Below, piece by piece: positions 1 through 10,175 of a stretch of DNA of 64,000 bases. The translations under genes were made by a program, and so were the position numbers. The DNA is from Annona cherimola (lineage: Eukaryota; Streptophyta; Magnoliopsida; Magnoliales; Annonaceae). The stretch covers positions 59,883,174 through 59,947,173 of the forward strand of contig CM059975.1 in NCBI GenBank assembly GCA_030490835.1, given 5' to 3'. Each line of letters starts with the position of its first letter. Positions within the stretch are counted from its first letter, which is position 1. The notes under the pieces were generated by a model. It saw only the letters and a program-made list of their open reading frames with translations. It was not told where the DNA came from and did not search any database.

Positions 1-456
1 TTCTTCCTTTTGTATCGTCGAGGATAGAAGATTGGCATCTGCGTCCAGTTTCTCAAGAGTTGAGATGGCATCATGTGAAATAGGAGGGTTTCCATCCAAG
101 AGAGCTGCATAAGCAGAAAGTTCAGGGTTATCATTTTCAACAGTTGCACCATGAACGATACATACCTCTATCAGGTCATCTTTTTCTTCGATTGGCGAAG
201 GGTCAATGACATCGACTCGTAGGCAGGAGTTATCGGTTGATGGGTGTTTTGTTGCTTCAAGAAGGTAGAATTCAACTTTTTCATCTCCAACTGTCAGTGA
301 GAGTTGACCATTCTTGACGTCTATAATGGCTCCGACAATGGCTAAGAAAGGACGTCTAAGAATGATTGGAATCTGGCGGTCCTCCTCCATGTCGAGGACT
401 ACAAAGTCGACTGGGATAAACAACTTGCAGACTTTCAAAAGAACGTCTTTAAGAAT
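1..456 (-). pseudogene. Athila-type Ty3/gypsy gag-pro fragment, truncated by gypsy-1
   Basis: Read on the minus strand from 456 down to 1, one frame stays open for about 152 codons with no stop and runs off the window edge. It contains a valine/phosphate-rich stretch ending in VDFVVLDMEEDRQIPIILR, followed by RPFLA and IIDVKNGQLSL. This is the segment just after the aspartic protease active site in Athila/Tat elements; the second Athila in this window has the equivalent block at 37,425-37,613. The protease active site itself would lie beyond position 456, where the gypsy-1 LTR begins. The remaining residues (VEFYLLEA..., DPSPIEEKDD...) match the acidic linker toward reverse transcriptase. It is a distinct Athila copy, because the internal Athila keeps its own protease. 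Family is well supported; lineage rests on similarity to the internal copy. Confidence 0.8.
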
Positions 457-1308
457 TGTGAAACCCCGACCGTGTACGCGTCATTTCGAGATTGTAACCC
501 TAGATTTTTTTGTGATTATTTTTATGATAAATGAAAATTCATGAATTATATTGATGGATATGTGCATTAGAGATTAAAATAATGCAATTAGGAATTTAGC
601 CCACGTGAATAGTACCCATGAATAGTGCATGTGAATAGTAATCGGGGATTAATCCACGTGATTAAGAGTTAATCACGTGGATTAACCTAATCACAAAAAG
701 ACGAAAAAAAGATTTAATCACTACAAGACAAAAATAGCATTACTTTTTGTTATTTTAATCAAAATTTGGATTTTTGTGGAAAAATAAAGAAAAATTCATA
801 ATTTGCAATCCGGGCATCGGATTTTGATAAAAAAAATTTATGGATGGTTAAAAATTCATTATGAACAGGACAAATGGGTTAAGATGTGATGAAAATCACA
901 AATCAAGGTTCAAGATGAAACATCAAATGGTGATAAAAAAGTAACTTATCTTTTACATTAATGTTACTTTTGACTTTTTATTTAAATAAATAATTAAAAA
1001 ATAAAAAATTAATTAAAACAGCAGCTGCAGCAAGGGCATGGCCGGGGGTGGTTGGGAAAATTTGACCAAATCAATGGTTCATGATCATCATCATCCAAAA
1101 TCAACTGTAAGAATTTATTTAGCTAAAATTAAATAATTTTAAAAATAAATAAATAAATAAATAATAGGGCTGCATAGGGTGGGCTGGAGCAGGCATAGGG
1201 TGGCTGCTCTTGGCTCAATGCATTTTTTAAAATTATAAAAAAATACAGTTTTATAATTAAATACCTCAAGCAAGGGGGTAAAATCCAATTTGATGAAAAA
1301 TCAAAAAG

Positions 1309-1317
1309 TATAAATAG
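1309..1317 (+). promoter_or_regulatory. TATA box of gypsy-1 5' LTR
   Basis: TATAAATAG followed by GGC. The same box is kept in the rearranged copy (16,511-16,519) and in the 3' LTR (from 44,634). The only nearby AT-rich element conserved in all three copies with a GC-rich run behind it, so it probably sets the U3/R boundary about 30 bases downstream. Confidence 0.6.
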
Positions 1318-1384
1318 GGCAGCAGAGGGACGTCCAAGGCATCATTTCTTCCAGCTTTACTTGAGAAATCCCATCTTTCAAACC

Positions 1385-3043
1385 TGTTGGTCCCGAGTTG
1401 ATGGCAAAACCCAAGAGGGGAGGGGTGAATTGGGTATTTAAAAATTATATCTTAAACGGAAGCTTATCCCCTGATTAATCCAGTCCCCTTAATGAAGAAA
1501 CGAAATGGAAAGTAATGTAAATAGCATAAGTATAAATCAAGCACACAGAATTTTTATAGTGGTTCGGGCAACCTCCCTACTCCACTCTTCCAAGCTCACA
1601 CTCCTTGTGACTTGGGTTCCACTATTGTATTCTCTCAATACAATTAGAGCCACTGCTCTCTTCTAGATTCCAGCTCTAGGTGGCATCAACAAAACATAGC
1701 ACAAGTAGGTGATGAGTCACACTCCAATCACACACTACTTTGCTTACATTTGATCTTAGTTCCTCAAACTAAATCAAGTTTAACATATATAACAGAAACA
1801 ATAAGAAAACTACACTTTACAGATGTGTAGAAGCAGTTTGGCGCAGAGAAGAACTTGTTTGAAGTGGCTTTGTATGATCAGTAGTTGAGCTCTTGCAGTT
1901 TGAAGCAAAGTTCTTCCTCTTTGGTTAGCTTGATCTCTTTAAAGCTCTTGTAGATGGTAGTTATGCACTCTTAATGATTTTCAGCTACTTCCCTCGTTCA
2001 CATTCAATCTCTTTTATAATCGTGGAGGGAATCCGAACGTTAGAGGGTAGGTGGCGCGCATTTAATGCGCCAACGTTCGAAATAAATTCCGACCGTTGCG
2101 ACCCAAGTCGCATGTGGAGTCGACTTCGGATGCGACTTCGCCCAAGTCGCAGATGGAGTCGACTTCGGGTGCGACTTCGCTTTTCCGTCGCAGCTTCAAG
2201 TTTCAGTCAGGGTCGACTTGGGCATCAACTTGACCCAAGTCGTAGGTGAAGTCTACTTCGGGTGCGACTTCACCTTGTCAGGTTCCAAGTCTGAGTCTGA
2301 GTCGACTTTGGCTTCCGACTTCAACTCAAGTCGATCATGGAGTCGACTTGGGTTGCGACTTGACTTGGTCTTTGCAAAATACGCTTTGTTCTTCATTTGA
2401 TCTTCCTCTTGCTTGGCTTGTTTCCTTGATGATTCTTAGGAGAGCCTGAGTTTTGAATCATGCACCTTGCTTTGCATTTGACTCAGTTTGTCTTTAAGAC
2501 TTGATAGACTTGATTTGATCTTGATCTTGAAGCTTTGCTTTGATCTTGAGTGAGGGATTCCTTGAATAGGCTTTGAAACTGCATCTTTGAAGTCTAAACT
2601 TCTCAAGTCGCGGATGAAGTCGACTTTGTCTGCGACTTCACCCAAGTCGCACCTGGAGTCGACTTGGCCTGCGACTTGGGCAGCTTCGTTCCCCGAAATT
2701 CAACTCTGGACGGTTTTTCATGTTTGAAGTCGATAGCGAGGTCGACTTCGTTTGCGACTTGGTTTCTCAAGTCGCATGTGGAGTCGACTTGGGATGCGAC
2801 TTCACCTGTAAGTTGGTTTTGCCTTTGAGGTTCTTTCTCAAGTTGATAGTTAAGTCGACTTTGGGATCGACTTCACTCTAAGTCGAAGTCCAAGTCGACT
2901 TGGGGATCGACTTGGCAACTTAAGTTCCTTAAAACAAATGGCAAACTCATTAGTCCTTTAAATATACTCAAGTTAGTTGTTGTTAATCATCAAAACTTAA
3001 TCTTTGGTCAATTTTACTTTGTTTTGAAGTATTGTTTCCAACA
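1385..3043 (-). mobile_element. Sirevirus solo LTR #1, reverse orientation
   Basis: On the plus strand it begins TGTTGGTCCCGAG and ends TTTCCAACA, the reverse complement of the Sirevirus LTR ends seen at 5,769 and 7,509. A perfect 5-base target repeat AAACC flanks it (1,380-1,384 and 3,044-3,048). The empty site is visible in the gypsy-1 copy at about 16,580, where CAAACCCTCCC is continuous. No internal region is present, so this is a solo LTR from LTR-LTR recombination (1,659 bases). Its centre (about 2,095-2,380 and 2,600-2,915) holds the GAGTCGACTT palindrome array typical of this family. Confidence 0.92.
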
Positions 3044-5651
3044 AAACCCTCCCACACGTCCAAGGAAGAAGAGGAGAAAGTTAGAGAGAGAAAGTGTGAG
3101 AAAAAAGTGGGATATCTCCACTTCGGGTAAGTGATTTCCACCCAAATTTCTTTTGGATGTTAAGTAAGGTAAAACCATGCTTAGATAATGTCTAAGCATG
3201 AGAAAATAAGTATATTTATAATGCTTAATCGAAATTATGCCGAAATATCAAAAATTTGGAGCAAAGATTGAGCATTCGGGAAGATAGCATATGATATGTG
3301 TAAATAATACTCCAAAAATGATAAATAATGATTTGGGATATATGAATATGATAAATATGATATTGGAATGATGATATATTAATTTCATCATTTTTAGAAT
3401 TAAGGATTATGCTTAAGTGAGTTTATGTTGATTTTTAGTATATATAGAAATGATTCATTTAGCCAAGTAAACGATGATAAATTCAAAATGTATGAAATTT
3501 TCGATGATATACTAAGCATAAGCTATATCATGGTATTTTTTATTTTTGGAAAAAATGTTAATTTTTAGAACCCATGAACAGTAACCCACGTTGCTGTGAA
3601 CAGTAACCTCGGGTGAACAGTGATTTACTACAGTAAACACGTGATTTTGGGAAAATTGAGATTTAATTTTATAAGGATGTATGGATGGAATTTTTAAGGA
3701 TTTATGGATAAAAATTCATATAAGGAAATAATGACCAAGTATTTTTAAGGCTAACCTCTATAAGAAAGTATAGAGGAAAATAAGGTCTTAAATGAATATA
3801 ACATATGTATGATAAAATATGTATATCCTTTTCATTTGTATAGGAAAAGGAAAGGAAAGGATAAAGGATTCAGACTGAAGCAAAACATAGGTAAGCAGGC
3901 AAACTTTTTGAAAATAATTTTATATATTTTATATTGCAACCATGGAATATGTCAGAATTGCTTTATCATAAGCAAATCCATATGGAAGTAAGGAGAAATG
4001 TTGAGTTATGTGAGAATTGCTTTATCATAAGCAAATCCTTATGAAAATAAGAAAAAAAGGTGGAAATGGTTGCATTATAATGGAAAAGGAAAATTTTGAT
4101 TTCCAACTAATATTTGGTTTTATCAAATGAATTTAAAATGATTTATTAAAATGTTGTGAAGCGGATTTAAGGAAGGTCAACCGATAATCAATTTGAATGA
4201 AGATTTTTTTTTAAGTAATGACCAAAGGATCATACAAGCTTACCTTCATATAGAAGTAACTCATGTGTCTTGTGGACAGAGAATATGATACCATATAAAG
4301 CAAATGAATTATGAATTGGTATATCCTTTGGTCATGAAAAACCCAGAAATGGGAAAAAAAGCGTTTGCAAAATCTTTTGTCTTTAGATATTAAAATATTT
4401 TCAAAATTATTTTACCGCTCAAAATTTATTTAAAAACATTTTAGCAAAATTTTGAAATTATTATTTCTCAAATATTTCCTTCAAATATTTTAAATAATTT
4501 AGAAATGTGTTATTTAAATATTTTTAAAATTATTTAAGGTTGGTCATCCCTACAAAATATTTTTATTAACTTGTTAACTTGGGCTGTGCCAAGTTTTCAA
4601 GTTAGAAAAAGGAATACAGGCCGAGGTCTGTACTATTTTAAAATGACATGCTAGCATCAGGTATTGAAAAGGAAAAGTCACAGACTAGGTTCTGTGGAGT
4701 TTTATAAAAAGCATGTAGCATATGAATATGGAGAAAGGAATGTGCGCATGAGTTATGTACTAGGTCTACTGTAGAGGATATGCAGACCGGACGCGGTTGC
4801 AAGATGGGGCCCCTCTACATAGGCCAAGTCGCTTCAAAAGGCGAAATGCCGACGGCGCCCTTCCTGAAATGGGAGAAGGACACGGATAACTGCCTAGCTC
4901 GCGAGTTATCAATTGAAATTGTTTCTCCTAAGGAGGAAAGGGTGATCACTTGGTAAGTATCACCTACCAAACAGACAGAAACGTAATGCATGGTGCATAT
5001 GCTTGTTTTGAAAATGTTTTATGGAAAAAGTTTTAAGGACATGAGAATGTCCTTAGGGAAAGGAAGTTTTATGAAAAATATCTTAAGACATAAAATATGT
5101 TCGTACAGGTAAAGTTTTACAAGCATATGTTTTTCGTATAAAATATGAAAGGTTTTATGAAAAGGTTTCCACTGATTGACAGTAGATCACTTGATAAGTG
5201 TCTACTATTGAACGGGAGAAATGCATTTAAATGAAAAAATGCTTGCTTGCTGAGTTTCGACTCATGTTTTGCTTTTCAAACTATAAACAGGTACAACACA
5301 GGTCAGGAAGGAAAGGAAAAAAAAAGGTATAAAGAAAATTTTATGATATGCTGATCTGTATATAGTATGAATGAACATATGGTAAGGAGTTTTCAAATTA
5401 TGTATGTATGAAATGATCAGGTTAAAATAACTTATATTGTACAAAAACAAGTATGAATGATATCAATGATAATTGAAATTTGATGATAAGTATGTGTCTA
5501 TGTGATGAAAGAAAAGAAAAAGAAAAAAAAATTGGACGAGATCAAATTAAGTACCCGCCACGTGATCAGGGTAACAATCCTGATTCACACTTACCAATCG
5601 ACAAGATCTTGGAGTAAGGACAAATGTGACGTCTCGGTTCGGGGCGCTACA

Positions 5652-5768
5652 GAAGTTGGTATCAGAGCAAGGATTGGTAATGACGTGGAAAGAAAAGATT
5701 TGATATCACAAAAGATGACATCAAAATGTGGACTGGTAAATAGGAGAGGAAAAAAGAAAAGTAAAGAT
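5652..5768 (+). other. gypsy-1 primer binding site and leader
   Basis: Immediately after the LTR end, positions 5,657-5,670 read TGGTATCAGAGCAA, complementary to the 3' end of initiator tRNA-Met. A leader of about 100 bases follows and ends in AAGAT, the target site used by the Sirevirus. The same leader is repeated nearly identically at 19,259-19,375. Confidence 0.85.
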
Positions 5769-5914
5769 TGTTGGAAACAATTGTTGAAATCAAATGCAAA
5801 ATATCCAAAACATGTGTTTTGATGATTAACAACACAATTTGAGTGAGTTACTAATATATTTTGTGCAATGTTTAAGGATATAAAAATGAAAAATATGAAG
5901 CATGACAGGTCAAG

Positions 5915-6725
5915 TCGATCTCCAAGTCGACTCAGACATCGACTTAAGCCAAGTCGCAGGCCAAGTCGACTCCAGCATCGACTTCAAAGTCCTATTTTTG
6001 TCCAGCGTTGAAATTGGGGAGCAAAGTTGCCGAAGTCGCATATGAAGTCGACTCCACTTGCGACTTGGGCGAAGTCGCAGGCTAAGTCGACTCCAGCATC
6101 GACTTCAACTGAACAGCGAAGAACTTGAAGAGCCAAGTTGCAGACTAAGTCAACTCTATGCCAGACTTAAGTCAAGTTGAAGGCCAAGTCGACTCAAACA
6201 TACGATCAAATGAAGAACAAAATGAGTCCAAAGCAAGTAAAGATGCATGGATTCATCAATTCAAATCAAGAACTATCAATTGGACATACACTCCATGATC
6301 CAAGTTTTCAAGATTCCGAGACATGAAGCTAAAGGATTCTTATGCAAAGTGAATATATTAAATTTCAAATAATGAACACTTATGTTGAAGAAGTTAAGCA
6401 AGCAAAGACATTTCAAAAGAGTTTTAAGTTCACTTGGCAAGCTAAGATGGTCAAGTCGCAACCGAAGTCAACTCCAGCAACGACTTGGGTCAAGTCCCAT
6501 TCCAAGTAAACCTAAAAGACAGACTTGGAAGTTGGAGGAATCTAAAGTCGCACCCGAAGTCGACTCCGCATGCGACTTGGGTCAAGTCCAAGGCCAAGTC
6601 AACCCGAGGAAGAACTTGAACAGCCTGAGCACAGTTGAAGTCACACCCGAAGTCGACTCCAGCATGCGACTTGGGCGAAGTCGCACCTAAAGTTGACTCC
6701 ACCTGCAACTTGGGTCGCAACGTTC
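5915..6725 (+). repeat. Array of AAGTCGACTC palindromes in Sirevirus LTR U3
   Basis: Seven exact GTCGAC cores occur here, each inside AAGTCGACTC, plus decayed versions (GTCAAC, GTTGAC). Most cores are flanked by an outer pair of half-sites, AAGTCGC on the left and GCGACTT on the right, so each unit is a roughly 36-base imperfect palindrome built from one 6-base word, AAGTCG, in both orientations. Units are irregularly spaced and lie upstream of the TATA box. The same array occurs in all six Sirevirus LTRs of the window. Conserved palindromic repeats in LTRs are described for Sireviruses (a CACCGGACT-type core in grasses); the core here is different. Confidence 0.85.
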
Positions 6726-6794
6726 GAATTTTTGAACGTTGGCGCATTTATTACGCGCCAACCAACTCTTCAACATTCAAATCTCACCTTGCGT

Positions 6795-6802
6795 TATATA
6801 TA
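6795..6802 (+). promoter_or_regulatory. TATA box of Sirevirus 5' LTR
   Basis: TATATATA followed by GACAC, about 70 bases after the last palindrome unit. It is shared with the solo LTR at 19,376-21,066 (around 20,406); the 3' LTR has a mutated version (AAATATAG) near 15,882. Confidence 0.6.
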
Positions 6803-7150
6803 GACACTCAAATGAACATGGAAACACATAAGATAGAGCAGAAAAAGAGGGAAGAAGAGCTTCTAAGACTTATATTCCACTTTCTTCTACATTTGAGTGA
6901 TCTATACACGTTTAAAGGAAGAACAAGCTTCAACTTGCTGTTTGCTTCAACGCAGAACGATTCGTCGCTTCTACGAATTCTTCCTCGAGCTGAAACTTGC
7001 TACACAAATCTGTAAAGTGTAGATTTCTTTTATTTCATCTTGTTATTTGGTTTTTGGTGCTTGGTTTGAGTTTGGTGTTTCAAACCGAGTTATAGCAAAG
7101 TAGGGTTTTGACTGGAGTGGAACTCGTCATCTACTTGTGCTACGTGTTGT

Positions 7151-7297
7151 ATACGCCCCCTAGAGCTAGAATCTAGAAGAGAGCGGAGGCTCTAGTTGTA
7201 TATGCCCCCTAGAGTTGGAATCTAGACAAGAGCGGAGGTTCTAGTTGTATATGCCCCCTAGAGTTGGAATCTAGACAAGAGCGGAGGCTCTAGTTGT
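7151..7297 (+). repeat. Three tandem copies of a 49-base LTR segment
   Basis: Units start at 7,151, 7,200 and 7,249, each beginning ATAYGCCCCCTAGAG and ending CTAGTTGT. Units 2 and 3 resemble each other more than unit 1. The 3' LTR (about 16,236) and the solo LTR (about 20,761) have one copy, so the expansion is private to this LTR. Confidence 0.85.
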
Positions 7298-7509
7298 ATT
7301 CGCGGAATACATAGTGGAGGTTGCCCGAACCACTATAAATCTTGTCTATTATTTTTCATTTCCGCTTTCATTATCTTATTGCTTTCCATTTGTCTCATTA
7401 AAGGAGATTAAACTAAACCGAGGTAAAGTTTCTAATTTAAGTTTAAAATTTTTAAATACCCAATTCATCCCTCCCCTCTTGGGTAATTGCCATCGACTCA
7501 GGACCAACA

Positions 7510-7557
7510 AGTGGTATCAAAGCAGGTCTTTGAGTTTTACAAAAGAGATCTTTTAAT
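7510..7557 (+). other. Sirevirus primer binding site and short leader
   Basis: Right after the LTR comes TGGTATCAAAGCAG at 7,512-7,525, matching the 3' end of initiator tRNA-Met, as in most Ty1/copia elements. The gag ATG follows about 30 bases later, with almost no leader. Confidence 0.85.
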
Positions 7558-8645
7558 ATGGCATCCCAATCTACTTCCGTTCCCGCATCTACTGAAGGCC
7601 AATCTTTTACTAGGCCACTATTGTTTGATGGGAACAATTTTGGCTATTGGAAGCTACGTATGAAACAACTCATCATGGCTACAGATATGGACTCTTGGAT
7701 TGCAATCCAAGACGGTGTGACTTTGCCTACTGATGAAAGAGCTTCCAAATGGACCGATGAGGAAGTAAAAATTGTTAAGAGTAACACTAAGACTATGAAT
7801 TCATTATTTTGTGCTCTTACTACTTCTGAATATGATAGAGTATCCTCTTGTTTGACTGTCAAAAAAATATGGGATACATTAACATCTATCTATGAAGGAA
7901 CTTCTCAAGTCCGAGGGACAAGGAGAAATATTTTGATTGGAGAATTAGAAAGTTTTAAGATGTTAGAAACAGAAAATATTTCTGAAATGTTTGCTAGATT
8001 TTTCAAGATTACTAACACCTTGAAAGGGCTAGGAAAGGCAATTTCTGAATCTGAGTAGGTAATAAAAACTTTAAGGGCGCTACCTGAATCATGGACTCCA
8101 AAGATTACTACGATAGAAGAATCCAAGGACCTAAACACTTTGAAATTAGAAGATCTTATTAGCTCGTTAATGTCACATGAGCTAATCAAGAAAAGAAATG
8201 AAGATCACCACAAATGCAAAAGAGTCATTGCCTTGAAAGCCGCACAAGATTCGGATGACACCACATTATCGTCACAAAACGATGATGAAATCGCCTTACT
8301 TACAAAAAGATTCAGAAAATTTGTAAAGAAATGTAGAAATTTCAGAAATTTTAAAGAAAGAAATCCTAAAGACAAAAAGAAAGAAACAACAAAATGTTAC
8401 CGGTGTGGTGGTTCGGGGCATATGCAAGCCCAATACCCAACACCCGAGGAGACTAAAGCAAAGGAGCAAAGAAAAGATCGAGGCGACAACAGAAAATTTC
8501 AAAGAAACAAAGGAAGAGGCATGTACGTAAACGAAGAAGAATCAACGACATGCAATTCTTCAAGTGAAGAATGTGAAGCAGATTGTGCAAGGATTTGTTG
8601 CATGGCAAATTCCAACGTATGTTTTGCAGCAACAGAAATCTTGTA
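7558..8645 (+). pseudogene. Sirevirus gag, N-terminal part
   Basis: The frame opens with ATG at 7,558 (MASQSTSVPASTEG), then the copia gag signature of a PLLFDGNNFGYWK-like block at about residue 20, the region that begins the UBN2/retrotransposon gag domain. It continues past one in-frame TAG (about 8,056) and stays in the same frame to TAG near 8,645. Near the end is a zinc knuckle CX2CX4HX4C whose final Cys is Tyr (CYRCGGSGHMQAQY), so metal binding is probably lost. An acidic Ser/Glu-rich tail follows. In an intact element this protein packages the RNA into particles. The stop and the lost Cys mark it as decayed. Confidence 0.85.
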
Positions 8646-8699
8646 GGATCAAGCTACTTCAACAAACTGCATAAGTAGTCAAGAGGTAACCTCCAAACA

Positions 8700-9381
8700 A
8701 ATTTTTTTTCAATTTTTTCTTCTACAAATGAATGCATCAAATGTGTTGAATTAGAAGAACTTCAACAAGCCTATGATTCATTATATGAAAAAATAAAGAA
8801 ATTAGGAAACAAGTTTACAACAAAGAAAAGACAATGTGATGCAGTAATAATTGTGAACAGTAAACTTGCTGAAAAGATTGATCAATTGAAAAATGAAAGG
8901 AATACCTTGACAAATAAGTTAGAAAAACTCAAAAATGAAAATGAATCATTAAATGAATCGCTTGCCAAGTTTTCTAATCCAGGAGAAAGTGTGAACATAT
9001 TTTTGAAAATGACTACCCAAAGTTCTAAGAAAGGACTTGGGTATACCACAATTGAGCAAGAGAAATCTAATGCTCCAAGGAACAAAGCTAAACCCATTTA
9101 TGCTAAACCTAGAATAAATCATGTGGTTTTGGACCAAAAGACCAACTGGGGAACCAATTACCAAATGGATTCCCATTCCTAGACTCCCGGGAGCTTGTAA
9201 TTTTTACAACAAGTTGGGACACAAGGTTTATCAATGCAAATTAAGAAAATTACAAAACCTTGGTGCAAAATTGGTTTGGATGCCTAAAAGCATTGGATTA
9301 ATGACTTCAAAGGAAGATCAACATAGACTCCAATGGATAACTAATCCACATGGACCCATAAAATGGGTACCAAAAAGATAA
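8700..9381 (+). pseudogene. Sirevirus gag C-terminal coiled coil and second knuckle
   Basis: After a frame change, 8,853-9,060 encodes a Leu/Lys/Glu/Asn heptad-like stretch (KNERNTLTNKLEKLKNENES) expected to form a coiled coil, followed by KKGLGY, a motif commonly seen after the coiled coil in Sirevirus gag. After a further shift, 9,121-9,381 encodes a second knuckle-like motif, C-x2-Y-x4-H-x4-C (CNFYNKLGHKVYQC), whose second Cys is Tyr. It ends with WVPKR and TAA at 9,379-9,381. This region would link gag to protease in one polyprotein; here at least two frameshifts break it. Confidence 0.7.
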
Positions 9382-9399
9382 GCTCTATTTGACTTGATT

Positions 9400-9840
9400 T
9401 TTGCAGGTTTGTCTTAGAGCTAAAGCCAATAACATATGGTTTATGGATAGTAGCTGCTCAAGACATATGATAGGAGAAAAAGGACTGTTCCATAAGATCA
9501 ACCCGTGCAATGAAGGAACAGTAGCCTTTGGAAATAATGAAAAAGGTAAAATAAAAGGTAAATGAAATGTTTATGGTATTTCAAATGCATGTATTGAGGA
9601 TGTACTATTTGTTGAAGGACTCAAACACAACCTAATGAGTATTAGTCAATTATGTGATAAAGGATATAAAGTTGTTTTTGAATCCTCTATATGCAATGTT
9701 TTTGATGATGAACACATAGTATTTAGTGGCAAAAGACATAGAAATGTATATTTGGTTTGCCTAGATGAACTTGAGGGAAAATGTCTAATAGCCATAGAAA
9801 ATGATCCATGGATATGACATACAAGGCTTGGACATATAAA
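9400..9840 (+). pseudogene. Sirevirus protease and GAG-pre-integrase remnant
   Basis: About 9,436-9,470 encodes WFMDSSCSRHM, the copia aspartic protease active site, where the usual D-S-G/S-C-S-R-H-M is recognisable. It is followed by GTVAFGNNEKGKIKG, then an in-frame TGA, then ISNACIEDVLFVEGLKHNLMSISQLCDKGYKVVF, cut here as the typical strand before pre-integrase. The pre-integrase zinc motif region starts at about 9,817 with HTRLGHINMSN after another TGA. At least two stops lie within the domain, so no functional protease can be made. Confidence 0.8.
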
Positions 9841-10175
9841 TATGTCAAATATTAAAACTTTGTGGAAAAAGAATTTAGTACAAGAGTTACCAAAGCTTAA
9901 TATGACAAGGATAAGATTTGCAAAGCTTGTCAATTATCTAAACAACCTAAAATGTCATTTTCCACTGAAAAGAAAAAATCGGACAATACAAGAAATGACA
10001 AGAACTATGCTAAATGAAAGTAAATTGTCCAAAAGATTTTGGGGTGAAGCTGTAAGTACAGCTTGTCATGTATTAAACCGAGTTAAGAGCAATATTAAAA
10101 AAGACCCCATATGAACTTTGGAAAGGCAGAAAACCAAACATATCATATTTCCATACTTTTGGATGTACTTGTTAT
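9841..10175 (+). pseudogene. Sirevirus integrase, catalytic core deleted
   Basis: The frame reads into a KxCKxCQLSKQPK-like zinc segment at about 9,915-9,955 and then jumps directly to KNRTIQEMTRTMLNE and FWGEAVSTACHVLNRV. In intact copia integrases roughly 150 residues carrying the first two acidic catalytic residues lie between these blocks. The join (about 9,965-9,985, ACTGAAAAGAAAAAATCGG) leaves only the segment after the catalytic Glu. A single internal deletion in an A-rich stretch explains this. A frameshift near 10,107 follows. The element could not integrate using its own enzyme. Confidence 0.78.

Larger units (their letters stand above)
457..5651 (+). repeat. gypsy-1 5' LTR (interrupted by a Sirevirus solo LTR)
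   Basis: The LTR runs from TGTGAAACC to GCTACA. Removing the solo LTR at 1,385-3,043 and one target repeat leaves about 3.53 kb. It aligns throughout with the partial copies at 16,503-19,258 and 43,793-46,497. A TATA box (TATAAATAG) is at 1,309-1,317. A purine-rich, splice-donor-like stretch (GGGTAAGTG) lies in the presumed R/U5 region near 3,125. Several copies of short motifs TGAATAGTA (about 605-645) and GAACAGTAA (about 3,575-3,640) occur in the AT-rich body. It contains no protein-coding potential; short open frames here are chance. Confidence 0.88.
5769..7509 (+). repeat. Sirevirus 5' LTR
   Basis: 1,741 bases, TGTTGGAAAC to GGACCAACA. Central palindrome array at 5,915-6,725, TATA box at 6,795-6,802, then a transcribed part with a 49-base unit repeated three times (7,151-7,297). 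In the 3' LTR and the solo copies this unit is single. The copy also lacks a short GTGGAACCCAAGTCACAA-type segment before GGTTGCCCGAACC that the 3' LTR retains. Confidence 0.92.

Noticed and set aside
5915..6725. Regular short repeats that could suggest a CRISPR array
   Set aside because: Repeats are palindromic, degenerate and irregularly spaced within a plant LTR, and recur in six LTR copies; there is no spacer structure.
6490..6747. Short open frames repeating Val-Asp-Ser/Gly-Cys-Asp-Phe words in Sirevirus LTRs
   Set aside because: They are translations of the AAGTCGACTC array, which is open in several frames on both strands; no gene.
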